A stretch of DNA of 64,000 nt from Histomonas meleagridis (Eukaryota; Parabasalia; Tritrichomonadida; Dientamoebidae): assembly GCA_020186115.1 (NCBI GenBank), contig WSYJ01000086.1:496001-560000 (forward strand), given 5' to 3'. The notes under the pieces were generated by a model. That model saw nothing but the letters and a program-made list of their open reading frames with translations. It had not been told where the DNA came from and ran no database searches. Shown piece after piece: positions 39,490 to 50,726 of the stretch. The translations under genes were made by a program, and so were the position numbers. Position 1 is the first letter of the stretch. Every line of letters begins with the position of its first letter.

Positions 39490-41205
39490 CATGACACTTT
39501 TCCACAATTGAACGCTTATTGACAGTTTGGCCAGATAGCTTTACTTTTTACCTTATGGATTCCAAAGTAAAAACACAACAAAGGAAGCAAGGATTTAACA
39601 ACAAAGAAAGACGTTCTACCAACAACAATAACAACAATGTTAATAATAAGAAACGTTCAACACAAGAAGATAAACCAACACAACAACCACGTCGACCAAG
39701 GATTCAACTTCGTACACCAATTGATCAAATTAAATTAAATGAAGTTCAAAGTGAAAAGATTAAAGAACTTAATGAAAAACTTCATGAACTTGGCGAAGCA
39801 GTTGCACCTTCAGAAAAAAGATCATACACTTAAGTTAGAAAAACTTGAAAAACGTATTAATCAAATCAAAGGTAATATTGATACATATCGTCATATGATT
39901 GATGAAGAGTATGCTAAACGAGATTCGTATGTTAGTAAACATTCAGGTATAGCACCTAATGCACTTAATCAAATTCAAAGTAGTCTTAATGAACTTTATG
40001 AAAAGAAATCACAAATCGAGAAAGACATTCAAGAAAACAATGATAAACATAGTAAACTTCAAGTTCAACTTCGAGACATTCGTTCTAAATCAGGTATTAA
40101 GAATCAGGAAGAAGCGCTTGCGAAAATCGATCAAATTGATCATCGTATTGAAGTTGAAACGTTAACATCCCCCACAACTTCGTAAATTAATATCAGAACG
40201 TGATCGAATTTTTCACAGTCATGAAAGAGTTAGTAAGTGCTGATAAACTTATTAAAGAAGATGATGACTGTCGTAAACGTGTTAATCAACTTTATGAAGA
40301 AAAGAAGAAAGTTCAAACACAAATTAGTGAATTATTACAAAAACGAAATAGTACACGAACACAACTTGATTCACTTCGTGAAGAAACCAAGAAATATAAT
40401 AATCAAGTGCAAGTTTATTATAATAAAATCAAAGAACTTCGTGAAGAATTAAATGGAATTAATGGAGAACGAGGTAAAGAACAAAATGAATATCGTAAAT
40501 TACTTAAAGAATATCGAAACAAACTTAATCAAATCACAGATATTCATTATGAACGTGATGTTATTTATCGTGAAGCAGAACGTACTATGTTACAAATTCT
40601 TGAAGGTCAAAAACTTATTGGAGAAATTAAAGAACGTGAAAATCCACATCAAAAAGAGATTGCAGCAGGTAAATCACTTATTACATATCTTGAAGGAATG
40701 CAAGGACATCCGCAGCATAAAGAGAACAAACAACAACAAAATGTTCAACACACGAAACGTTCTAATAAAGAAGCCGAGAAACTTATAGCAAGTTTGAAGA
40801 AAGATAAAAATAATAATAAGAACAAGAATCAACGCCAAAAGAAGAACAATATGAAAATTCCAATTAATCATTCTATGGATGCGATTTCACAATTTGTTAT
40901 TGTTGACGTTTCTGCACCATCGAATATGAGTCAAGTTGAAAGTACATTGGAAGAACTGAAGAAGAAAGTTCATGAATGGGAATCAGAATTCGTTAAAGCG
41001 ATTGTTACATTTACGACATCAGAAGATGGTCGTGTGAAAGTCGACGTGAAAGTTGCATAAGTAAGTAAACAAGTAAACAAGTAAACAAAACAATGCACAA
41101 ACAGAATGAAATTTTATGTAATTAATGAGAATTTTATGGAATTTGAATCCAAACATTTTCATAATTTTACCCAAATGCGAATCATGAACATTTTATGTAA
41201 TTAAA
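39490..41205 (+). repeat. Duplicated unit, copy 1 (BFR1-like gene plus flanks)
   Basis: Shares near-identical sequence with 44518-46180 (inverted) and 48018-49735 (same strand). It includes about 65 bp before the start codon and about 145 bp after the stop, among them three GTAAACAA tandem units. Breakpoints differ slightly among copies; no terminal inverted repeats, target-site duplication or transposase is seen. Confidence 0.85.
39555..41060 (+). pseudogene. BFR1-like coiled-coil protein, copy 1 (three +1 shifts)
   Basis: Without indels this family encodes about 500 residues: a Lys/Asn/Gln-rich start, coiled coils (EKLEKRINQIKGNIDTYRHM, QLYEEKKKVQTQISELL, KEYRNKLNQITDIHYERDVI) and a C-terminal globular part (about 440-500, ending VKVDVKVA). 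The order of coiled coils with LRKLISERDRI resembles yeast Bfr1/plant BFR1-like nuclear segregation proteins, which bind mRNPs and ribosomes at the ER. This copy has +1 insertions at an A run (39814-39819), a C run (40169-40173) and a T run (40209-40213). The sum restores frame, but stops lie between. The other two copies agree on the shorter run at each site. Confidence 0.8.
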
Positions 41206-41581
41206 ATATTGGATTCATAAATTATAACAAAATGCCGGTTCACTAATTTGTCTCTTTATTTATTGAACATTAAACACCGTATTTCTCACAGAGAAAAATT
41301 CATTTGTTATAGAACTCAAAATGAAGTAGATTGGACAAAAAGAACTCAATACCAAAATTTATTTGCCTATACAAATATTTTTGGTACTTTGAAACAAATT
41401 CTTTAATTATCAAATAGTGTTTCTCCATATATTTAGAATATTCACATCAACTTCCCTCTCTTCAACATCTTAATGAAGCCGAAGTCTTCAAGTCTCACTA
41501 AATGAAAATAGCTATAGTTTTATATTTGTATAATTTGAATATATATTTAGGGGAAAAAAATAAATCAAATGATTTTTTTAA
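41206..41581. other. Short spacer
   Basis: AT-rich, no gene; lies between copy 1 and the end of the leftward surface gene. Confidence 0.3.
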
Positions 41582-42692
41582 TTAAAGCATTAAACCTAAT
41601 GCTAAAGCAAGAAATGTTATCGAAATTGAATATTTTGCGATACCCATTTTAACTCCATCACTTGTACTGGGGCTTGGTGTTGCTGTACTTTCGCCACCAG
41701 TTTGTGTTGCTGTATTTGTTGCTGTTGGTATAAAACTTTCATCAGTTAAAGAAAATGATTCATAAGATAGTGAAGAAGAAATAGTTGAACTTTCATCAAT
41801 TAAATTTCGAATATCATTTGATATGGACGTACGTATTTTGAGTGTACCAGTGTATTTTCCACTTAGTGAAATGTATGGCATTGTGGAAATTATTGAAGGA
41901 TTTTGTGCTTTGTTTATGATTTGAGGATAATTATTAAATTTGTATTTTAACATTGCTTGATATGATTCATCAAAATAAATCTTAAGTTCTTCAGATGGAG
42001 CTTTGCCATTGATGGTTAATGAGTAATAAACCCCATTTTCATATGTATATGGATTAAACATTAATCCAACACTATAATCAAACGAATGACCATCAACAGT
42101 ATATGAATGAACGCCAAGAGAAACTGTGACTGAATTGCTTTTTACAATATATACTCTATTCTTTACATTTTCGTTTGATTCCAATTGGGAAGGATCTGTT
42201 GAAAACAAGTAATTTGCAGAAAAGTCGCCCTGAATAGAACATTCATTTACATATAATTTATCAAATGCCGCATTTTGGAAGTTAACTGTCGATGAATTAA
42301 TGTCGACAAGTGCGGAAGAGCATGAGTTCTTTATCTCAATTGAACTAAGACGATGAACCGAAAAAACTTTATTTGTTCCACCCTCTAAATCAACTGATAC
42401 GCCAGATTGCTGGTTGTCGAATACTAATAAATCATAATTTGAGTATTGAGATAGTTTAAATTCTTGTTCTGGATCTGTGACAGAAGTTATTTCATGTGCT
42501 AAACTCATCCTTCGCGCTTTGAATAAGAGATTTTAATTGTGCATCATATGAAGAAAAAGAATATTCTTTTTGGAGGTATGAATCTATAAGGTTTATTTTT
42601 GTAAGATCATCTTGGACATTGGAAAGGCTAGAACCATATACTATAGTAGCCTTTGAAACACGATAAGAGAGTCCAATTAAAACAGCAAACAT
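41582..42692 (-). pseudogene. Surface protein with signal peptide and C-terminal hydrophobic end, frameshifted
   Basis: Two minus-strand frames overlap at 42492-42508. The upstream one (42492-42692) begins MFAVLIGLSYRVSKA, a signal peptide, and ends near QSAKDEFST. The downstream one (41582-42508) continues for about 300 residues of Asn/Ser-rich beta-type extracellular sequence. It has a Ser/Thr stalk (TATNTATQTGGESTATPSPS, about 265-285) and a final hydrophobic segment (ISITFLALALGLML) with no tail after it. One base fewer near 42512 would join them into about 370 residues. It may be a sequencing indel or a true loss. A TTCACATTTAT initiator-like site is about 10 nt before the ATG. The missing cytosolic tail suggests a lipid-type or tail-less anchor, but this is not proven. 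Confidence 0.6.
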
Positions 42693-44517
42693 TAGTATAA
42701 ATGTGAAGTCAATTTAATCACATCATCATTTTCTAAGTGAAGTATGAAGTAAGTCATTATTTTTTGCGAGAAAGTCACCGGAAATTGTTAACAGCATTCA
42801 CTGTTTTGAATTAATGTGAACATTTCTATGAATTTGATTGGAATGCGAATGTTTTGATAAAGATTTATTTAATTCATGAGAATTTCTAATTAAAAATGAT
42901 TGAAGTTTCATTGTTTTTTTAACATTTAAACAACAAATTTGGAAAAATAAGGAGATCGTAAGTGTTATAAAAACGACAATAAATTTTGATATAGCTTTTT
43001 AATATAACTAGATCAGTTTCTTTATATAAAATCTATTAAATGGGAATTCTTGATCAAAAAATTCCTTCATAAGAAAAATGATAATAATTTACAAAAATTA
43101 AATTTTGAAGAAAACTCAGTTAAACACTTCCATTAAATTTATATTATATAGCCATTCATAAAGATATCAATTAACTATTATTATATCAAGAAATGTTCGA
43201 GAAATATGCAATTTTCATTAAATCATTCAACATGATAATGATAGCTTGGTGCATAAATTTTCTCGTTAAATTAAAAATTATTCTACAGGAAAAGATGGTT
43301 TAAATGGCCTTGGTTTTATTTAAAAATATCATCTACATATGAAAATGTTAATGAATGAAATGTCGGTGTTTTTGGATAAATTTGAAAAAAATGAATTTTT
43401 TTCCACATATAAACATTTTAATTTTTAAATATTAAAAACCATGCATGTATAGCAGGTGTAAATTTGGATAGTGTTGGATAATATGTAAATTTTTTTTTTG
43501 ATAATATGTGATGATTCAAAAAATGTTGATATTTTTTGATAAAAATTTATAACCGCCTGATGTGTACATATGATGAGATTTATGTTTTAGTGAAAATTCG
43601 AATACGTTTTTGCTTGATTTAAAAAATTGAAAAAATGTTATTTTTCATAGAATAACAAATAATTTTTTTATGATTCCTTGCATACGTAAAGTCGATAATC
43701 TGCTGATGTAATATCCAAAAATACGCAAAATTACGTTTGTAACCTCATGTTAAAAAAAAGATTTCCACTTTTTGTATAAACAATCAAAATTCGAAACCGT
43801 TTAATGTTTCAATAACATCCGTTATTATCACTGCAGAATAAAAAACGCGTAAACCATAACCATTTTGTCGAAATTAATTTTGTCAATCGGATTTATTAAG
43901 TTATAAACTTGACAAGTATATTTCTATTTAAATATGAGTGAATATTATGAGATTTATTTAATTTTACAATTTTGAATATTATAATAATATATAATAATCT
44001 TTTACATATGAAAGAGATTTATTAAATATCTAAAGAACAAATATATTAAAAACACCATCATATATTTATTTTTTAATAAAAGAGAAGGGAAACAACGGAA
44101 TAGTTGAACTTTACCAGGAAAAAATCGAATTTAATTATGCATTAAGGCTTTTTCAAAATCACAAAAACATTTTAGTATATTTCATCAATCATAGAATATT
44201 CAACCAAAGGATATTATAATCTGAATTGTTTATTTAGCAATTCTCTAAAATATATATTAGAATTTGTTAGAATAAAATCCATACCCCAAGACACAATCAA
44301 ATTTTTGTCAGCAGCTTAGATCGAACTTTCAATAATTACAGAGTATGGAATCGCAAAAGTTTGCTTACAAATGTTGAACACTCAGAAAGATATTGTGTCA
44401 CTACTTGCACAACAATTATTTGCTTCGGGTACCAGATTAATATGAAGAAAAAACAATTTAGTATCGAGCGTAATAATGTTCTGAAACATCTGCAACGCAT
44501 TGATTCGATGCCATTTT
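42693..44517. other. 1.8-kb AT-rich region with a possible gene relic
   Basis: Mostly featureless. At about 44290-44450 one plus-strand frame reads EYGIAKVCLQMLNTQKDIVS and LLAQQLFASGTRLI around a single stop, with protein-like composition unlike its surroundings. It abuts the left end of repeat copy 2. It may be a fragment of a helical-repeat gene; not identified. Confidence 0.3.
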
Positions 44518-46180
44518 AATTCCATAAAATTCTCATTAATTACATAAAATTTCATTCTGTTTGTGCATTGTTTTGTTTACTTGTTTACTTGTTTACTTAC
44601 TTATGCAACTTTCACGTCGACTTTCACACGACCATCTTCTGATGTCGTAAATGTAACAATCGCTTTAACGAATTCTGATTCCCATTCATGAACTTTTTTT
44701 CTTCAGTTCTTCCAATGTACTTTCAACTTGACTCATATTCGATGGTGCAGAAACGTCAACAATAACAAATTGTGAAATCGCATCCATAGAATGATTAATT
44801 GGAATTTTCATATTGTTCTTCTTTTGGCGTTGATTCTTGTTCTTATTATTATTTTTTATCTTTCTTCAAACTTGCTATAAGTTTCTCGGCTTCTTTATTA
44901 GAACGTTTCGTGTGTTGAACATTTTGTTGTTGTTTGTTCTCTTTATGCTGCGGATGTCCTTGCATTCCTTCAAGATATGTAATAAGTGATTTACCTGCTG
45001 CAATCTCTTTTTGATGTGGATTTTCACGTTCTTTAATTTCTCCAATAAGTTTTTGACCTTCAAGAATTTGTAACATAGTACGTTCTGCTTCACGATAAAT
45101 AACATCACGTTCATAATGAATATCTGTGATTTGATTAAGTTTGTTTCGATATTCTTTAAGTAATTTACGATATTCATTTTGTTCTTTACCTCGTTCTCCA
45201 TTAATTCCATTTAATTCTTCACGAAGTTCTTTGATTTTATTATAATAAACTTGCACTTGATTATTATATTTCTTGGTTTCTTCACGAAGTGAATCAAGTT
45301 GTGTTCGTGTACTATTTCGTTTTTGTAATAATTCACTAATTTGTGTTTGAACTTTCTTCTTTTCTTCATAAAGTTGATTAACACGTTTACGACAGTCATC
45401 ATCTTCTTTAATAAGTTTATCAGCACTTACTAACTCTTTCATGACTGTGAAAATTCGATCACGTTCTGATATTAATTTACGAAGTTGTGGGGATGTTAAC
45501 GTTTCAACTTCAATACGATGATCAATTTGATCGATTTTCGCAAGCGCTTCTTCCTGATTCTTAATACCTGATTTAGAACGAATGTCTCGAAGTTGAACTT
45601 GAAGTTTACTATGTTTATCATTGTTTTCTTGAATGTCTTTCTCGATTTGTGATTTCTTTTCATAAAGTTCATTAAGACTACTTTGAATTTGATTAAGTGC
45701 ATTAGGTGCTATACCTGAATGTTTACTAACATACGAATCTCGTTTAGCATACTCTTCATCAATCATATGACGATATGTATCAATATTACCTTTGATTTGA
45801 TTAATACGTTTTTCAAGTTTTTCTAACTTAAGTGTATGATCTTTTTCTGAAGGTGCAACTGCTTCGCCAAGTTCATGAAGTTTTTCATTAAGTTCTTTAA
45901 TCTTTTCACTTTGAACTTCATTTAATTTAATTTGATCAATTGGTGTACGAAGTTGAATCCTTGGTCGACGTGGTTGTTGTGTTGGTTTATCTTCTTGTGT
46001 TGAACGTTTCTTATTATTAACATTGTTGTTATTGTTGTTGGTAGAACGTCTTTCTTTGTTGTTAAATCCTTGCTTCCTTTGTTGTGTTTTTACTTTGGAA
46101 TCCATAAGGTAAAAAGTAAAGCTATCTGGCCAAACTGTCAATAAGCGTTCAATTGTGGAAAAGTGTCATGTCGGTTAATG
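44518..46180 (-). repeat. Duplicated unit, copy 2 (inverted)
   Basis: Inverted copy of the 39490-41205 unit. It ends about 90 bp earlier at the 3' side than copies 1 and 3, and shares a few extra bases (CATTAACCGACATG) at the 5' side only with copy 3. Confidence 0.85.
44601..46105 (-). pseudogene. BFR1-like coiled-coil protein, copy 2 (two +1 shifts near the end)
   Basis: The most complete copy: open from ATG 46105 for about 418 codons to a stop at 44849, so only the C-terminal globular part is lost. The break is one extra base in an A run (44852-44857 on the plus strand, T6), and a second extra base lies in a run at 44694-44700. Both sites are shorter in the other copies. If transcribed as is, it would give a protein with all coiled coils and a premature end at LIASLKKDKK. 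Confidence 0.8.
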
Positions 46181-47325
46181 GAGCAGTCCAAATAATTGAA
46201 TATAAAACGATCATGTTGTCACTTTTGATCTAATCCATATGGAATTTTTCTTGAAATAAAGAATTTTCATTGTATAAATTTTTTTCTAAATTTTCATGGT
46301 ACATATTCTTCACCTTTATGTGGTGATTAGTATTTCTTGGAAATTTATAATTTTTGAGGGACATCAAGATTATGATCTTTTCCGAATATTCTTAAAAAAA
46401 AATTGATGATTTTAATAGTTTTATCAATCACATTTCTATCAATAACTTCAATTTTGAATTCTCAAAATAAACAATCTGGTTAATTATTAATTGTGGAATA
46501 ATATTGACATCATTTTCTTATGTTTTTTTCTTAATATTAAGCATGTTTTTTTCTATCTAACATTCTTTTTCTAATGTTTTGCAAGGAGGATCTTTGTTAC
46601 AATTATAGCATAATTTGTTTCTGTATTGTAAATATGGATATAGTCATAACGATACCCGGGTATCGTTTGCCGGCAAACGACCGTTGTGCCGAAATTTGAA
46701 TGCAAATTGAATTGAGAAATATTTGTGATTCAGAAACAATTTTTGTATATCATATCATTATATCTTATATTGATTTTAAATGACTACTTCCGTGTTTTGT
46801 TTGCTCATGTTTTCTTTCTTGATTATATTATTGATTAAAGTAACTTCTGCTTGAAATTTTTAATTGGATTTGAAAAATCTATAATCATTTTGACTGAAAA
46901 AAATTCCGAGGCATCGATTAAGATAGTATTTAGATTTTTTGATTCAAATTTTCTTAATACATTTAATGTTATTATAAGTGACATAGTATATAATGAATTG
47001 TTATCATCAAATCGTGAATTTGATATCTATTTATAGACACTTTAAACGGAAGATATAAAAATTAATCAAAATATAGTTATACGGATTTAAAAATATTTAT
47101 TCAAACATATATCTACAACGGACACACAAGAATCATAATATTATTCAATTGAAATACTAATAGAACAAAACTAGCAGTTTATCGTTTAACTGATAAATAT
47201 ATCATGTTATATATTTCGAAACATATTTATCATTATAAAGCAAAAGAAGAAAACAAACGGCAAAATAATTTAGCATTTGGGTTCAATCAAAATGATTCAA
47301 TGAAAAAATATTTCAAAAAAGAGAT
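46181..47325. other. Intergenic region with palindrome cluster
   Basis: No supported gene (a 61-codon frame at 46851-47036 has a non-ATG start). The palindromes at 46648-46680 stand out as GC-rich in an AT-rich setting. Confidence 0.4.
46648..46680. promoter_or_regulatory. Two overlapping perfect palindromes (20 bp and 18 bp)
   Basis: AACGATACCCGGGTATCGTT (46648-46667) and TCGTTTGCCGGCAAACGA (46663-46680) are each perfect palindromes overlapping by five bases. They are followed by CCGTT, so 46676-46685 also holds AACGACCGTT, the reverse of the recurring decamer AACGGTCGTT. Myb-type half sites occur on both strands. It is a likely binding site for a dimeric or Myb-type factor; the target gene is unclear. 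Confidence 0.45.
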
Positions 47326-47600
47326 TTCGGTTCACAGCAATCACAAGTAAATAATCTTAATAATAATGAAGAACTATCAAATAATGATTGGAAACTTCAT
47401 ATTATAGAAGGTGTTAATTAAAACGAAATATCACAAATAATTCGAAATGATGAAATCGAGAAACTTCAAAAAATATCAGCACTAACAAACTTTGATTTCA
47501 ATCAATTAGTTTAGCTATCACTTAATAGAAAATATTCATCTATTAACAAACCAAATGTTTTATTAATTGAATATGTTCCAAATTTGGAATATGATTGAAC
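47326..47600 (+). pseudogene. DUF3447 gene fragment
   Basis: In one frame this reads NDWKLHIIEGVN-stop-NEISQIIRNDEIEKLQ, KISALTNFDFNQLV-stop-LSLNRKYSSI and then stops again. It aligns with NDWELHKQLIKEEHNPNE, IAKIIRNDEIEKLQEIS and FNQRIEPSLYERCSFI in the ankyrin gene at 60346-61797. Three in-frame stops (TAA, TAG, TGA) and loss of the rest of the domain show decay, unlike the homopolymer breaks elsewhere. Low-complexity Lys/Asn sequence precedes it. Confidence 0.75.
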
Positions 47601-48017
47601 AATATTTGACTGCTTCAATTTGAATATTGGCGTACGAACTAAGTGAAATTAGCTTTAACTTTTTAATTATTTATATGGCTATCAATATTGAATGTCGTCT
47701 TACTTCAATCAAATTCGTACTTATTAATTTTATTAAAAAGTGGCACATTTATTACATTTCTTTATAAAGCAACCAATTTTTCTGATTTTTCATAATATTT
47801 GAGATCATTACTTATATCTGTTTATTCTTCATAAATAAATGTTTATTCTAAGAAAACGTAAGGGATTCTTTTCTTGGTTCAAACATTAAGTCATGAATAA
47901 GAATTTATGCGTGTGTGAGAATAAGAGGTAAGATTTGCCAATTATTAAAAATTTCATTATTAAAAAGATTTCAAAAAATGACATTGTCATACATTCGGTT
48001 TTTGCCTCATTAACCGA
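47601..48017. other. AT-rich spacer
   Basis: No gene between the DUF3447 fragment and repeat copy 3. Confidence 0.3.
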
Positions 48018-49735
48018 CATGACACTTTTCCACAATTGAACGCTTATTGACAGTTTGGCCAGATAGCTTTACTTTTTACCTTATGGATTCCAAAGTAAAA
48101 ACACAACAAAGGAAGCAAGGATTTAACAACAAAGAAAGACGTTCTACCAACAACAATAACAACAATGTTAATAATAAGAAACGTTCAACACAAGAAGATA
48201 AACCAACACAACAACCACGTCGACCAAGGATTCAACTTCGTACACCAATTGATCAAATTAAATTAAATGAAGTTCAAAGTGAAAAGATTAAAGAACTTAA
48301 TGAAAAAACTTCATGAACTTGGCGAAGCAGTTGCACCTTCAGAAAAAGATCATATACACTTAAGTTAGAAAAACTTGAAAAACGTATTAATCAAATCAAA
48401 GGTAATATTGATACATATCGTCATATGATTGATGAAGAGTATGCTAAACGAGATTCGTATGTTAGTAAACATTCAGGTATAGCACCTAATGCACTTAATC
48501 AAATTCAAAGTAGTCTTAATGAACTTTACGAAAAGAAATCACAAATCGAGAAAGACATTCAAGAAAACAATGATAAACATAGTAAACTTCAAGTTCAACT
48601 TCGAGACATTCGTTCTAAATCAGGTATTAAGAATCAGGAAGAAGCGCTTGCGAAAATCGATCAAATTGATCATCGTATTGAAGTTGAAACGTTAACATCC
48701 CCACAACTTCGTAAATTAATATCAGAACGTGATCGAATTTTCACAGTCATGAAAGAGTTAGTAAGTGCTGATAAACTTATTAAAGAAGATGATGACTGTC
48801 GTAAACGTGTTAATCAACTTTATGAAGAAAAGAAGAAAGTTCAAACACAAATTAGTGAATTATTACAAAAACGAAATAGTACACGAACACAACTTGATTC
48901 ACTTCGTGAAGAAACCAAGAAATATAATAATCAAGTGCAAGTTTATTATAATAAAATCAAAGAACTTCGTGAAGAATTAAATGGAATTAATGGAGAACGA
49001 GGTAAAGAACAAAATGAATATCGTAAATTACTTAAAGAATATCGAAACAAACTTAATCAAATCACAGATATTCATTATGAACGTGATGTTATTTATCGTG
49101 AAGCAGAACGTACTATGTTACAAATTCTTGAAGGTCAAAAAACTTATTGGAGAAATTAAAGAACGTGAAAATCCACATCAAAAAGAGATTGCAGCAGGTA
49201 AATCACTTATTACATATCTTGAAGGAATGCAAGGACATCCGCAGCATAAAGAGAACAAACAACAACAAAATGTTCAACACACGAAACGTTCTAATAAAGA
49301 AGCCGAGAAACTTATAGCAAGTTTGAAGAAAGATAAAAATAATAATAAGAACAAGAATCAACGCCAAAAGAAGAACAATATGAAAATTCCAATTAATCAT
49401 TCTATGGATGCGATTTCACAATTTGTTATTGTTGACGTTTCTGCACCATCGAATATGAGTCAAGTTGAAAGTACATTGGAAGAACTGAAGAAGAAAGTTC
49501 ATGAATGGGAATCAGAATTCGTTAAAGCGATTGTTACATTTACGACATCAGAAGATGGTCGTGTGAAAGTCGACGTGAAAGTTGCATAAGTAAGTAAACA
49601 AGTAAACAAGTAAACAAAACAATGCACAAACAGAATGAAATTTTATGTAATTAATGAGAATTTTATGGAATTTGAATCCAAACATTTTCATAATTTTACC
49701 CAAATGCGAATCATGAACATTTTAGTGTAATTAAA
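48018..49735 (+). repeat. Duplicated unit, copy 3
   Basis: Direct copy of 39490-41205 at a distance of about 8.5 kb. Only scattered single-base differences (for example TAT/TAC in a Tyr codon near 48530) separate it from copy 1, so duplication or gene conversion is recent. Confidence 0.85.
48083..49589 (+). pseudogene. BFR1-like coiled-coil protein, copy 3 (shifted at three sites)
   Basis: Same 500-residue family. Length differences are fully explained by +1 in an A run (48303-48308), +2 at an AT repeat (48352-48355) and +1 in an A run (49137-49142). The first two cancel, but a TGA lies between them; the third shifts the last 150 codons. None of these is shared with copies 1 or 2. Start is ATG 48083 after a conserved ACTTTTTACCTT leader. 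Confidence 0.8.
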
Positions 49736-50726
49736 TTATCTATTGAAAGTTGTCATGTTTAATATGATTACTGATGGTTAACATGAAATAATTTATGTAA
49801 ATGTACAAATTTAGTGAGAATAAATTTGGATAATGGAATCAAATGCATTTCATGGTTCGATACTAAAAGAATTAATTTACAGAATCTTTAATCGCAATTG
49901 TAAAACATTTGAATTTGATTATTATAATGCTTTCGAAAATATTTTACACTTCATCTTCTAAAAAGTTTCATATAGAGCATTAAAACTTAAATTTCATATG
50001 AATGAATAAAAGTTGGCATTCGAATGGGAGAAATAAGTAGTTAAATTAGAAATTTTGAACTGATTTTAACAATAATCGAGATAACGCAATTTGTGCATTA
50101 CCTGTGTGAATTATTTGGTTTGAAATGATAAAATATGAAAAATAAAAGAGGAATATTTACTAAATAAATTTACAGAGTTATTTTGCACAGTTCGAAAAAA
50201 ATTAAAAATTAGTAATATTTTATTGATACCCAAATATATATAAAAATTAATATCTTAAAACAAATTTAAGATATAAGAATATATATTTTTGTTATTAATT
50301 ATTTTTAGATATCTATATAAATATTTATTAATTATTAATTTAAATTTTAGATATTGTAAAATTTAAATATCTTTTTAAATTAATTTAAGATACTTATATA
50401 AACATCTTATGTAAATATTACTTTCTTTAAAAAGATCGATTTATCATATTAATATGAAAAAGTTACTTTTATATCAAAAAGTCATTGTAAAGCATTCAAT
50501 TAGAATTTTTGACAATATTTAACGGTCGTTACAAAGGTTTCCAATATACAAATTGATCACTAATAATTTGTGAATGATGAAATATATAAAACATCAGATG
50601 GTTTTGTATTATATTAACAAATAAAATAAAATTCATAAAATTTAATTTTCCAAAGACGATAGAGGATGATTCTAATGAGAAACGTTCTCTCAAAAAGTTC
50701 TATCGTCGTTTGAAAATATTTGTACG
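49736..50726. other. 1-kb very AT-rich region
   Basis: Contains degenerate TTAAGATA/TATCTTAA-type repeats at about 50240-50410 and the decamer AACGGTCGTT at 50521-50530. No gene seen. Confidence 0.4.
50521..50530 (+). promoter_or_regulatory. Myb-type decamer AACGGTCGTT
   Basis: Exact copy of the decamer also found at 46676-46685 (minus) and 62341-62350. It lies 3' of the RNase III-like gene, so the target is uncertain. Confidence 0.35.

Noticed and set aside
41582-42508. Independent gene starting at MSLAHEITS
   Set aside because: The upstream overlapping frame supplies a signal peptide, so a single frameshifted gene is more likely.
46851-47036. 61-codon plus-strand frame
   Set aside because: Non-ATG start and no similarity; AT-rich spacer.
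39490-49735. Transposon or Maverick element carrying the coiled-coil gene
   Set aside because: No transposase, integrase, terminal inverted repeats or target-site duplications seen at the copy ends.
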